A DNA stretch of 64,000 nt, taken from the NCBI RefSeq assembly GCF_932526225.1, contig NC_064045.1:12704442-12768441 (forward strand), in the 5' to 3' direction. The position numbers and the translations under genes are program-made. Position 1 is the first letter of the stretch. The number at the start of each line of letters is the position of its first letter. The notes beneath the pieces are model-generated. The model saw nothing but the letters and a program-made list of their open reading frames with translations. It ran no database searches and was not told the DNA's origin. This DNA is from Nematostella vectensis. Its lineage: Eukaryota; Cnidaria; Anthozoa; Actiniaria; Edwardsiidae. Below are positions 10,741 through 22,988 of this stretch, piece after piece.

Positions 10741-11171
10741 TCCAAACTGGATCTAAACTATTTCTAGTTCTTTTGCATCGTTTATATATCTGTACACAAG
10801 CAGTAGCATGTCAACGAAATCTGACCCAAGAACCCTAAGCTTTTATTACCACGGTTATTATTTAAATTACCTTCTACCGAGTCAACAGAACCAGATTTGC
10901 ATCAGTGCTAGCTTTGTCAGTTTTACGAGGTAGGCCAGTCAGGGAAGCAAGGAAAGTACTATGTGATTCACATGAGCTTTACTGATCTTCCAGCGATGGG
11001 GCATTGGAATACGACGGGATCCCAACAGTTTTATTATTCAAACCTTAATTGTTTATGAGGTTCAGGTGACCTGAGCGCAATTAAATTGCATTATATAATA
11101 TGTTAAATAAATAAGTTAAAAATAAGTTCATATATGCCCCTCCCACTATAACCAGAAGTGTATGTAAAAAT
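10741..11171. other. Intergenic / 3' flank of fucosyltransferase copy B
   Basis: No gene seen. AATAAA-type signals for the minus-strand gene may lie near 11100-11130 (tttatt-rich on the minus strand), but none is distinctive. Confidence 0.35.
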
Positions 11172-13203
11172 TCAATTGCTTATTGTCTTTCTCATTCTTT
11201 TCATAAAGGTAATTATTTCTTCTGGTTTCATGAACATCATTTTTTCTTTGTCAAAACAGGCACTGTATTCCAGGTTTTTTACAAGACACGAGAGAGGATC
11301 CTTCATTTCAGCCTCTTCATCTTCTTTCTCATCTTCACTTTGAAGAGTTGACTCTGTGGTTGAACTTGGTTTGATCGGCACGTTAAGGGATAGCCTGCTT
11401 GGTCTCTAAAATAAAATCATATATTGAAATATTGATCAATCATATAACCATCATTCTAAAAATAAAAGAATTCAACACTAGAAGACATTCCATCACCTTA
11501 GGTTACAGTGTAAATTGTTCTGCACGAAAAAAATAAATAAAAAACAACCAATTTGTTTTTTTCCCATTCAGATGCACTCTTCATTTTAGCCACGCCCCAT
11601 CAGAGGGTGGGGGAGTGTTTACTCATACAAAGATATATGAGTGGGGTACCCACACTATAAGGATTTTAAAAACCAGGCCATGCCCCCTGGGTTTCATGGC
11701 AATTCTATTAATTCTATTACCTGTTTTTCCAAGCCTAAATACTCTAACGGAAGGTCTGGATTGAAGTAAGCAACAAGGGCCGCTACACTCGACTCAGAAT
11801 GCAAGAACACAGTGCACTTAGACATCAGTAAAATGTCTACCAACACTTGTGATCCAAGCTTGTATGGATCAAGCCCTGAATCATGAACTGCTTGGCCATG
11901 GTACTTCTTTGCTCGATAGGCTTTGGTGAAAAGCACAGTCTGGAATTGAATAGATGCAAAGGTTTAATAAAAGTATGCAACCATATCTTTGCACAGTTCT
12001 GATATTTTCTTGTCAGGGAAGCCAGGGGATCTGTGGTGACATTGAATATCATTTGTTATACACCCCTCTCCCTCGCTCCATTTGCCACGGTGGGAAAATG
12101 ATTCACTGCACTATTTATCTTTAACATGAAATTTTAAAAGTATTAAGAAAACCAAAAAAAAAAAGAAATAAAAACAAATGGGTGCCCAAAATACTCTACG
12201 TTTTGTGCTTTAAAACCTCAGGCAAATCTTATCAACTAACCTTGGATCCAAACTGCTTCAAAAGGCTATGGATCACTTCAATATTGTCACTCGCAATGAA
12301 TATTTTTTTGGGTGATGAGAGAGTTGAGTACACTTGTTTAGCTTTTTCAATCCAGAGGCTTATAGGCAAAAGCTTTCCATTTTCAGTTTCAGTATAATGG
12401 TCTGTTCCACGTATATGGACTGCTAGTACATTATAACCCTTAATATTGTTGTTATAATACTCATTTGCAGTATCTTCAATATCCTTTTGAACTCTTATAT
12501 ACTTTTTTATTAAGAAATTGGCCCATTCCCTTGACCTTTTTGTTATAATACCACTATTCTCAAATCCCTCAGCATTTCTTTTATTGAAACTCAAATTCAG
12601 TAAGGATTCAGTAGTGATAAATGTTCCATTCGCATTGACCTTTGCCGGTATTCCTAATCTCTCATGTATTAGCACATCTCCTAAACAAATGCCTGCTTCT
12701 GTCTGGATTTCTATACCAGGGTTCACTGGCTGGAAAAACATTGACCATGAATCAGTATTATCTTTTGAACACACAGACTGACAGTTTTTCCATGTAACTG
12801 TTGGGAATCCGCCTAAAACATAGCACACTCCAAAGTGATCCAAAGTCATAAGGAGAAATGCAGCTAGCCCTACTGTACACGATGACATCCAGGGCTCAGA
12901 AACACAGAAGTTGCGGCTAGAAATACTACTGCTCCCATTTCTGTATAAAACTAATAACCTTGGGTCGTCAGCATTTGCAATAACTGATTGTAGATTCAGG
13001 TTGCTCATCATTTCACTTTTCTGAGCTTCATCCCACGTACTTTTCAATTGACTTCTAGCTAGTTCGCCGTCCATTATTCCTACAAGCAACCAAAAGAATA
13101 TGACCAGAACTATGGACAAAGCGATAAAAGCTTTGAGGAACACCGTTGTTCTGACAGGAGATACAAAAGGTTTCATATGAGAAGTTTTCCTTCTTCGACG
13201 CAT
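11172..13203 (-). CDS. Fucosyltransferase-like type II membrane glycosyltransferase, copy B
   Basis: Three minus-strand exons, 12241-13203, 11721-11939 and 11172-11405, join in phase 0 to 471 aa. The arrangement is the same as in copy A: basic N-terminus (MRRRRKTSH), signal anchor about residues 21-42, VHIRGTDH near residue 265, IFIASDN, and in exon 2 SGLDPYKLGSQVLVDILLMS with FLHSESSVAALVAYFNP. Exon 1 is very similar to copy A, including all splice positions. The exon-3 acidic linker is shorter, and the C-terminus is extended (RMRKTISN). The donor is GTTAGT here against GTGGGT in copy A. The start lies 367 bp from the divergent CEP95 start, so the two genes probably share a promoter. Golgi fucosyl- or related glycosyl-transfer is inferred from family motifs. 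Confidence 0.83.
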
Positions 13204-13570
13204 GGTTTATGTTCAACCCCCGCTCTGAAACACGCTGAGTTAATAACATATGCCTATTTTGAAGTTAATGCGGTCGTTTTACAAAATGATAACGGAAAAG
13301 AAACAAAGAAAAAGACGTTAGTATAAACCTGAAAAATCTGCGCTGCCATTATCAATATTCCCCAGGCACTTCCTCTACCACAGGCATACCAATACGCGTG
13401 TTCTCACTTTGGCGGATCAGCCAATGAGCATTGAGTATTTCATTCAAACTGATCCAAAGAACAAAATGGCGGCGAAGTGTATGTTTCTTTATTTTGAGGA
13501 TCCTTCCCCATTTTTTCCTCAATAATAAGCCATTTTCCTACTGAAGGTGATACAGAAGGTAGAAATAATT
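13204..13570. promoter_or_regulatory. Bidirectional promoter region between fucosyltransferase B and CEP95
   Basis: The two start codons face away from each other 367 bp apart. The interval holds an inverted CCAAT box context (cagccaatgagc, near 13419-13430) and, at 13463-13473, AAAATGGCGGC, the YY1-type motif usually found at or just after transcription starts, oriented toward CEP95. There is no TATA box at a fitting distance. Transcription start positions are inferred. Confidence 0.6.
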
Positions 13571-16500
13571 ATGGATAAGCTTGAAGCTGAAGAAGATGAA
13601 GGTTGGTGTGCTTATTTTTATCAGATTTTGCAAAAAAGTGGCCATTCACCAAAACGTTCGACGAAGCCGAATCAAAACAACTAAATTTTCTATAGCAACA
13701 GAGCTTTATTTAAGCTTTATTGTTGAAAAAGCACGATTCTAGTTTACCTCTGTTCAGACCGCTTAGACTTATTTAATGATGCCCCTTATTCGTACATTAA
13801 ACGCGTATAAATACCGAAAACCTTTGTTCGTCGCATGCGTCCTAAGGCATCATTTGATTCAATTTGTCTGTTTATTCGTAGGATTCGTTGACATGGCAAA
13901 TGAACTTCTCAGCAAATCTGGAATCAAGGCCAAAGTATCAAGTCTTTCTGAGTGTGGCGCTGACTATTTTATTAAGATCTATGAGGGCCTCATAGGGGAT
14001 GACTTGCATGGTATAAACAGGGGATATTTCTGAGTAATATGGAAATATGCTACTATACGCATCTCCTGTGGTCAAACCCTCCCCTTGGGGTCATTAGTTC
14101 TGCACCCATTGTCCCCCCCTGATGTCATTAGCGCCCTCTGCATTACATATGTAATGATAGTTTATGGTTTATTTGTTTTATAAAAAAAATGAGATCAAGC
14201 AAAAATAATATAAAAAATAGTGCCTCTGCTCACATGATATGTGGTATACAATATATGTTATTTTATTTGTCACATTGTTTTTTATTTTCAGGCCTTATTA
14301 AAAACCCAGTGCTTGTATCAGACCAGATTGATAACTGTCAACATGTGATTGACGCTATTGCAAATGATGTCTTGAGGGTGGATTTATCCCATATCAGTGC
14401 CAAGGGAATTGTCAAAGGTGCTCGGATCGACATTAGAAATCTTCTAGAGATATTCACAGGTCTGCTGGAATACTTCTTTGAGTTTGATGATGAACAGGGG
14501 GAAAGTGAAGAAGGTAAGTGATGGTGTTGGTGGAGATGATTATTGTTATTGGTGATATATTGGTGGTGGTGTTGAAATTTATTGTTGAGATGGTAATAGT
14601 TGTTGTTTTGGTGGTAATGTATTTGTGGTGATGGTGATGACAGGGTGTGGTGGTGGTGATAATAGGTGTGGTGGTGTAAATAGTTGTTGTTGTTGTTGTT
14701 GTTGTGGTCGTGGTGACAATGTTTAATATGTTGTTTTCTGCTGCCCATGATCCTGATGATGGAGTTAAAAATGCGTTGATAATGTTGACAACGATGTGTA
14801 TGGTAATGATGGTTATAATCATTACTCTGTATTCCCCTTTTCTGATAATACATTTGTTCATGATATGGACAAAATTAGCACTTTTAATTTGTTTTTCAGT
14901 TCCTGAGGAAGAAAATGACTCCAACATTCTGACATCAGACCATGACATCATGTCAGGTGTCCTGCAAGAGGAATTTGGCCAAGCTTATCGTGATGTGTAC
15001 CCATCAAGCAACACCCAGTCACAGAGGAGTAGCCTGATGACCATGTCACTTGCCGGCAAACCTCCACTTCCTCCTTCTGGTGTCAAAGGCAAAGACACAG
15101 CGAACAGCACTGCTCTGTCATTGTCAGCAACTGGGAGATACAGAAGCTCAGGACATGAAGCTGATACATCTAGGGTTTGTTTTTTATTAACACAAGGTTG
15201 AACTTTTAATAAAGAATACTGTACTATCAGTTTAGTTGAGGATATTCCCAAGAGCTTTGGGTACACCTTTTTTGAAAGAATTTTCAGTTATTATATGGAT
15301 AAGAATAAAATATTTGTAAACATCTTAACCCCCAGCAAAAAAAGAACACAATAAACTTTAGACAGGCTGAAATTTACAGAAGCTATAATAATATTTTTGT
15401 TCATCTGAACTGATTGTCTATTATATTTCCAAGATTTCAGGAGTTTTTTAGAGAACTCTGTAAACTATTTGAAAACCCTAGAAATATCACAACCTGGAAG
15501 TCAGGATATAATTTATGTGTCACATGTTCAGGTGAGTGATTCTACAAATGAGCTGATCAAGCTAGGAGAAAGCACCAGCTCCAAGAGTAGCAGCAGCTCT
15601 TATGGCCCAAAGCAACCTCCTAAAGGTGTAGATCCACACCATGATACTGCAGACCTCACTCAGTACACCCTGACCGATGAAGAGCACAGAGATTCATATC
15701 TGACAGCTCCTGATAAGGTACCATTTGGTGGGCAGCCCTTCACCTTTCCCACAACGCCTTTTAGAATTAAATTCTATAAGGAATGAATGGGAACTAAAAT
15801 ACACACACATTTACCTCTCACCATACATGTATGTGTTATATATAGGGCTCCCCTTTCTAGTTATCTTTGGTCCTATAATAGTTGAGGTATTTTATGAAAA
15901 AATGTAGTAAAACACATCACTAATTGCAACTAATCCCCAATGGATTGAGGTAATAGACAAAATATTGGTGCAAAGTGATTTGAAAACCAAACTCTTTGTG
16001 GTCATTTACAAGATTAGTGAGATTAGGTCGCTAATGGGCTGGTCGCATCCATGAGGCAGTCACCTATGTGAGCTTGTTATTACAAAGTTTATATGGTGAC
16101 TAACATTTTAAAGTCATGGTCAATACAGTATTTGGGCTGGTCTCCATTTTGTACAGATGTTGCGACTGATGTTATAACTTACTATACTGTAGCTAGCATA
16201 AGGCAGTGCACATGTTTAATTGTTGTTGTTGTGGTTGTTTCCAGCGGGACAGCCACCTGAGCACCCTAACCTCCATAGAGTCTTCATTCCAACAGCAAAT
16301 CTCTCCATTGGACCCTCAGAGAGATGGGGGGACTCTAGATACCCTTGGGGTGAGACCACGGGTGGAGCTTCCTCAGGAGAATGCCAGTCAGTCGTCCAGT
16401 GAGGGGGGCAACAGCGGGAGGAGTACCCCAGTACTGCATCATCATTACCATCATCACTATCATCACCCTGTCACAGGAATAGCTAGTGGAACGGCATCAA

Positions 16501-19500
16501 AGGGTATGTTTAGATTAAGGGGGGGGGGAGCAAATCATTATTTATTGTCACTACTATTATCATAGGAAAAGCTAGTGCTATTACAACAAAGTGTATGTTT
16601 GAATTTAGGGGGAACGATTATAATCCCGTCACAGGATGGCTAGTGCTACTTCCTAAAAGGTTATGTTTGGAAGGGAGCATTAGAAAAGTGCTTGTAAGGG
16701 GGGGGGAGGGGGGCATTATTCTCATCACCACCCAGTCACAGGAATAGCTAGTGCAAGCATGTGGCATTTTAGGCTTGACATGTGCTTTTTGCTTACCATG
16801 TTGAGAATGCTGCAAGGTTTTGTGGGAATGGTCCCTTTTGGGGAATGGTCCCTTTGTGCTGCGTTTGTTTATTCAGGGTGGTAATAACATTGTCCTCATT
16901 GGCTTAAGATCCTACAATTCCCAAACCATCAGTTGTTGGTCTAAGCGAGAAAGAATCATCTCGACTATACCCTAAACCTAGTTCCCTGGAAACATCCAAG
17001 TCATATAAAGAAAACACAGCACTAAGGACTAATCTGGACAGGCCAGAAAATACTGGCTTACCAATTCGAACATTATCAGCAACTGGGTGTTCCTACCAAT
17101 CCAGAAATATCCCGTCATTTTCTACCTCAAGACCACATGACAAACATGGTGGTCAGACGTACAGCTCTGGACTGACTGGACTACCAGTTTCAAACAGTAT
17201 TCACCAAGACAAAGATATTCCAGATAGAGCCAATCCAGACTCTACAAATGCCCCAGTAACATTACCAGAACCTGGTACCACCACAGTGTCTGGTAATTCA
17301 GGCCTTCCGAGTTCCACTGTTCCTGTAAGCTCCAGGCAGCCACACTGTTCGTATTTAGGTGTACCTGGTGTTAGTGGTGTACCAGGTGTTAGGGGTAATT
17401 TGCGGCCAGGAAGAGCAGGGTGTGAGATTAGAACTTTTCCTGGAACACATGGCGTCCAGCCAGTGGATGGATTGTCAAGGACTGCTCCTGCACCTGGGTC
17501 ACAGACAAAAGGTGTGTTTTTTTAATGATATGTTTCTTTATCAGGTCATTCTAACATGAAAAAAAATCGAGACGACAAAGAGGATGAAATGCTAGAGCAT
17601 TTATTATGATTTTTTAAAATAATACCAATGTATATAAACATGATATTGTGCTGCCCCCCTGCTTTTAAGGGCCGATATGAACAGTATTTGTATCTAACAC
17701 AGGTGGTATATACGACTCAAGTCTCAGAGATCGGTTAAGAAATTACCCAAGACCCTCAGTGACACTAAGCGACTCTGTCTTTACAACTCTTCCTACAACA
17801 ACCCAGCGTGACGCCCAATCACGTGACATACCACTGCGTGATGCCCAATCACGTGAGATCCCGTCGCGTGATGCCTCACAGCGTTATACTAACGCAGACA
17901 GGCCCCTAAATGACTCTAAGCTCACGGACCCCCCGCACCTGGCAAAAGGTGCAGCTGCTGACCTTTTATCGCGGTACAGTGCCGACGATGGCGATGAGAG
18001 TGACAGGGAGACTGGAGACGAGTACGATAGTGACGTGTCACAACATAGCGATACTGCAATTGGTGGGTTGACGCTTGATCATTTTCTGAATTCTTATGAT
18101 TATGGGAGGCAATTGATGGCAACAACCCCTGGTTTTGGTGGTTGTTCTATTATTATAGTGATTTTCTTATGGGAGAGACCCAATGTGCGTGTCTCAGGCT
18201 AGAGGTTCTCGAGGCGTCAAACGCCCTAAAAGGCACAGTCAATAGGGGACTTGCGCTAAGAGATCACGTGACTTTGGGGGTGGCAAACTCGCAATTTGAT
18301 GGCAAAATAGAATCGGCAAAAACAACTTATTTAGCACTTACATACAAATAAAGCCAGAAAGTTTTTTTTTTCAGAAAAGGGTTTATTTTCATTTAAACAT
18401 TTTACTTTTTCGTCTTTCTCTGGCGAGACGGGCGCCGTCAATTCTGTGTTTATTTTGGTTTGAACTTGCCACCCAATTGGCGCCAAACAGCGAACCAATC
18501 AGCTCAGAGCCTGTGCGTCACCAGACTGGCACGCGTGGCGTCGATATGTCATGCGTATATAGATTTATTCTCGCGAGGGTCGTCCCATGAGGATTCTCCC
18601 TCCGGTTTTTTAACGATCTTGGCAGCGTATTGAGTCTCAGTATTTACTGTGGTTGACGTAAGTTTTAAAGTATTGTCCCTTTGTTTTAGACTACGGCCGA
18701 GCGTACCGCGTTAGTCGGGACGAAAGCTCCTCTAGTACTTCCGAGGAGAGCGTTCGTAGAAGTATTCATGGTAAGAGCGAGTGATCACAGGTTGGAAATA
18801 ACCAAGTCAGTAACACCTTTGTTGTTGTTTTAAGTCAACATTGAAAGAAAGATTATGGGATCAAATTGTGAAATAACCATCTAAAAAACATCTAAAAATT
18901 TTATTCACTATATTAAATCGAAAATATCGCTATGATTACCTACCTCAAATCTGTTGATGGAGATGGATGCTTTCTTACACTTGGTTTATTTCTAGAATCA
19001 ACAAATTGGCTGCTGACAAATACTCTTCAATACCATTATAGATTAAGGCTGAGTTACTTTAACTGATTAAATGGTTGCTGAAAAAACGCATTGACTGAAT
19101 AAAATCGTATGTGTGCAGAGCGCTGGAAGAACCTCAATCTTCCCAAGACCTCGTCTGAGAAGGCGGGCCGGCGTGCAGTTACATTCAACGAGGACATACA
19201 GACCATTCCTATCACCAGTAGGATGGAAAGGCTTCGGCGCCTGCTGGAGGACGAAGAGGATGAACAGCGGCAACACAATACGTCTGCCATGCGCGATGTG
19301 TACCACCAGCAGCTGAAGAGCTTACAGAAGGAGAAGACGAAAGGACGAGACAAGAGAAAGATAAAAGTAAGTTAAAAAGGGATTAACTTTGGGGAGGGGG
19401 AGATGTTTGTGGTTTCACATCCGGTCAGAAGAGGAGGATGGAAGAGACAAGAAAATTAAAGTAAGTATGATAAGGGTGATGATAACCGGATATGACATCA

Positions 19501-22500
19501 CAATTTTATCTCGATAGGGCTCTCCATTAAGACCTAAAAAGAAAGCAAAGCCACAGTCGCCAAAGCAAAGGCAACAAATGGCCCGTCTTGAGGCAGCATA
19601 TCGCCCCCAGGGGACAAGGGGACGGACGACGAAGCGAACGCCTGTCCGAGATCGCAAGAGAAGCGCTTCAGCGAGCCCTGTGGTGGGACGGAGACGAATG
19701 GGTGAGTGTGAAGCGAGGGATGTGGATACGAGTATTTTTCCTTTAGACTCAGGGGGGGGGGGGGGGGTGGGAGGTGGTGGGACGGAGACGAATTGGTGAG
19801 TGTGCAGCAAGGGATGTGGATAAAAGTATTTTCCCTTTAGACTCAGGGGGGGGGGGGGGGGGGGAGGTGGTTGGACAGAGAATACGAATGGGTGAGTGTG
19901 CAGCGAGGGATGTGGATAAAAGTATTTTCCCTTTAGACTCAGGGTGGGGGGGGGGGGGGAGGGTGGTTGGACAGAGAAGACGAATGGGTGAGTGTGCAGC
20001 GGGGCACTATACGCGGGCTAAAATTAAGGATTAATTTAAAGGTAAAATGAGCACAAGGACAAGAAAAGCTAATTCTTTCTCTTGCGCTTGTATCTATTTT
20101 GCCTTCTGGTTACGTTGTTCTGGCGTATGCTCCTGTCTACTTCGTTATTACACTTTTGTTTGTGCTGATTCTTATGTTTTATTTTTATTTTTTATTCTAA
20201 TGCTTATGTTGAAATTCTGGCCATATTGTTAAGACAGCCGATGAATTCAATGACATGTGCGACGGAAAATCCGCCAATCAGATTATATATTAACAACCTC
20301 GTTTTTGTTTAGAGTATGGGTTTTTTCACATCCGCTCATCTCCATTGTTTTCTTTTTATTGAACCCCCACTTAGCTTGTTTAACGCTTAACGGAGATAGA
20401 ACTACATTCAGTGCTAGCTTTTTCCCCCATTCCTTATAAAAGTTCATTTTCAGATGAATCCGAGGCGATTCTCCCTGTCCTGTACGACGAGTTTCCTTTC
20501 CTTCACGTCTCGCCACATACTGCAAAGGAGATGTGGAAAAGGCAGTCGCGACACCTAAGCCGACTTACCAAAACCGGAAGTGACGTCAAGAAAACGAAAA
20601 GCCAGCGGTTGGTCGAAGAAGCGGAAGCGCGCCAAGAAAAGCTCCTCCGAATATTGAAGAAAGAGTTGGATCACAACCACAGAATGGTAAGGGGCTGATC
20701 GAGACTTGGCTTGTGGTTGAGCTCATGGGTTGGCCTGCCAGCGATTTGCTCGTTGCTGTTGTTGTTTATATTAGTAACTTTTAACGGCCATTTCACCTAG
20801 GCACAAAATAAAATGAATTTCTTATTAAAATAGTTTTCAATCTCCATTAAACTACTCTCGTGTATGACACACTAAGAATTTCTCCCTTATCTCGCCCTTT
20901 CAGCGTGAACAGCGAGACCGCGAGGAGAGTCAGCGGTCTGTCAAGACAAAGATCAACGAGAAGCGCCAGGTAGCGGCACGAGCCCGCAGATATTACGACG
21001 ACTATCAGCTGCGCATGCGCGCCAAAATGCTCAAACGACGAACTCGGGAGGAGCAGGTATAAGTTCAAATCAGCTCTGGTTTCAGCTCCGGTAATAGGAT
21101 ACTAGATCCATCTAGAAACTTTTTCTATCAAAATACACACATAAAATTTACAGTCTTCTTAATTACTAACGAAGGGGTCAACCGGAGTCGAACTCATCTC
21201 GTCACATAAGTAGGGTGGGTTCATAACTTCTTCTTTGAACACGAGGTTCCGCTATAAAAGGGAAAGCTCCTCCCACCCCCGGGCTCAAGAACAATCAGTT
21301 ATCAATCAGCCGTCAATGAGTCAACATGCCAGTACAATTCCTTTGAGACAATTTTGCAGGAGACTTATAATTTGTGACTGCTAGTGTGGCGGTGTTTGAT
21401 TCCAATTATGTCGTTTTTCTTCAGATCTTCAAAAAGCTGTTCGAGGAAGGTTTAGATATCCAGAAGCATCGGGTGCGTGAGCTCCGGCAATACGCGCGCG
21501 AGAAACGCGAAGCCCTTGCGCAACGGCAACAGAACGAAATCGACTCTCTTGAAAACTAGTATCCTTACCGCTTCGTGTTTATTCTGCATTCAAGAGTATT
21601 CCAAGTATTCAGGGTGTACTCGCAAGTATACGAAGTATTTGGCGTTTGCTTGCGAGTATACGAAGTATTTAGCGTGTACTTGCGAGTTTAAAGAGTTATT
21701 AGCATGTACTCGAGAGTATACGAAGTATTTAGCGTGTACTCGCGGGTATAACGAGTGTTTAATGTGTACTCGCGAGTATTCCAGGTGTTAAGCGTGTACT
21801 CGCGACGAGTATAGCAAGTATTTAACGTGTACTTGCGAGTCTACCAAGAATTAAGCGTGTACTCGCGAGTATACCTAATATTTAGCTTGTACTCGCGAGT
21901 ATAACGAGTGTTTAGCATGTACTCGCGAGTATACCAAGCATTTAGAGTGTACTCGCGAGTATACCAAGCATTTAGAGTGTACTCGCGAGTATACCAAGCA
22001 TTTAGAGTGTATTCGCGAGTATACCAAGCATTTAGAGTGTACTTGCGAGTATACCAAGCATTTAGAGTGTACTCGCGAGTATACCAAGCATTTAGAGTGT
22101 ACTCGCGAGTATACCAAGCATTTAGAGTGTACTCGCGAGTATACCAAGCATTTAGAGTGTACTCGCGAGTATACCAAGCATTTAGAGTTTACCCGGAGTG
22201 TACCGGTGAGATGGGTAAGCGCACTGCCACCGCCATAAGCACGAAAGCATGACTTGCAACCAAGGAACGCGAGTAAGACCGTTAGTGCTAGCCTTTCTCT
22301 TGCTCTAGACTATAACCTCCTTGACAAGCTTTAGCTATCGCGATCAGTTCTCCATGCTGGCGGAGGAGATGTCTCGTGAGCGCTACGAGGTCAAGGTCAG
22401 ACAGCAAGCTCAGGAGAAGGTACGGCGCATGTGCTGTAAGATGATTGCGTGACCATCGAAACTCAAAGTTGCCATGACTCTTATGTCGTTATTCTAGCCT

Positions 22501-22988
22501 GCATACAAACTCTCTATAGTGTATAAATTTCAGGGTATCGGGACTCCTGAGAATCACGGACAAAGATAAGAGGCTCAGTCGAGTTTGAAGGAAGAGTTAT
22601 GCTGGATTTAGATAATGATAATGTGTGCTTTTGTATAATAAGTTCAAATTAATCCAGTGAATGAGGATTTCTCTCGTTCGGTTCCATGATATTCCTCATT
22701 ACTCCCTCTTGTTCGAAGACGCAGGTATAAAATGACGTGACGCCGGCGCTAAAGAAGTTGACATTATATAGACTTATTGCGTGAAGCACTTCGACTTACA
22801 TGTTCTTTCTTGCGTTACAGGTGGTGCGTCAGATGCGCCGAGAGCTCCGCCAGAAAATGGAGAAAGAAGTCCAGGATTTCCAGGCCAACCTAACACGGGA
22901 CGAGGATTCCGCCTACTTCCGCCAACTAGAGGCCGACAGACTCAGGCGGGAGTTCCAACTCGCTATGTACAAGACAGAGTTTTCTTAG
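13571..22988 (+). CDS. CEP95: CEP95-like centrosomal protein, 16 exons
   Basis: Exons: 13571-13601, 13882-14010, 14292-14513, 14900-15174, 15532-15717, 16245-16503, 16909-17511, 17703-18062, 18690-18770, 19119-19366, 19518-19701, 20454-20686, 20904-21056, 21425-21558, 22335-22419, 22821-22988. All junctions keep frame, giving 1116 aa, longer than vertebrate CEP95 (about 820). Exons 1-3 encode the N-terminal CH-like domain ([40 protein letters not shown]). Exons 4-8 are Ser/Pro-rich and disordered, with a His-rich run in exon 6 and an [13 protein letters not shown] repeat in exon 8. Exons 10-16 are basic coiled coil ending [17 protein letters not shown], a conserved CEP95 signature. The exon 14 donor is a weak TA|GTATCC but gives the conserved [14 protein letters not shown]95 acts at centrosomes and spindle poles. 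Introns 6, 11 and 14 hold tandem arrays starting at the splice donor. Confidence 0.9.
14520..14720. repeat. TGGTGGTGA-type simple sequence in CEP95 intron 3
   Basis: Imperfect GTGGTGATG/TTGTTG triplet-rich repeat directly after the exon 3 donor. Open frames across it on the minus strand (His/Thr-rich) are repeat artefacts. Confidence 0.7.
16461..16760 (+). repeat. Tandem copies of CEP95 exon 6 end plus splice donor
   Basis: The exon 6 terminus (CCTGTCACAGGAATAGCTAG, continuing to AAAGG|GTATGTTTAGATT) recurs in the intron near 16561, 16622 and 16731. Copies keep the order: tcacagga, gctagtg, a degenerate middle, then gtatgttt or ttatgttt and a G-run. The second copy retains a GTATGT donor; the third has TTATGT. 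Units are about 65-105 bp. Confidence 0.75.
18140..18665 (+). promoter_or_regulatory. Promoter-like block and upstream polyadenylation signal in CEP95 intron 8
   Basis: An AATAAA occurs near 18347, followed after 100-300 bp by a GC-richer block. The block has CCAAT-type motifs (acccaattgg near 18472, gaaccaatcagc near 18494), a TATATA box (gtatatagattta near 18556), and CTCGCGAG (18570-18577). A perfect donor-like GACGTAAGTTTT follows near 18656. The layout resembles the end of one transcript and the start of another inside the intron. Function is inferred only from motif order. Confidence 0.35.
19682..19997 (+). repeat. About 95-bp tandem repeat duplicating the CEP95 exon 11 donor
   Basis: Four copies of the exon 11 terminus (cggagacgaatgGGTGAGTG) occur near 19691, 19785, 19881 and 19980. 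They are separated by gagggatgtggataaaagta, a tttccctttag tract and a G-run of 12-18. Each unit keeps an intact GGTGAGTG donor, and most keep a pyrimidine-AG acceptor-like tract. Confidence 0.9.
21560..22195 (+). repeat. 30-bp minisatellite in CEP95 intron 14
   Basis: About 20 units of gtgtactcgcgagtatacca plus agcatttaga. They are degenerate at the left (21560-21900) and almost identical at the right (21925-22185). The unit length is divisible by three without stops, so false open frames run on both strands ([10 protein letters not shown] and its reverse). The inner palindrome ctcgcgag recurs in every unit. Confidence 0.95.

Noticed and set aside
14338-14951. His/Thr-rich minus-strand frames
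   Set aside because: They overlap CEP95 exon 3 in antisense and a TGGTGG repeat in intron 3.
21175-21210. tRNA T-arm-like GAGTTCGACTCCGG on the minus strand
   Set aside because: No acceptor, D or anticodon arm could be paired around it.
21875-22252. Repetitive frames on both strands ([10 protein letters not shown] and [10 protein letters not shown]) that could look like a repeat protein
   Set aside because: They come from a stop-free 30-bp minisatellite inside a CEP95 intron.
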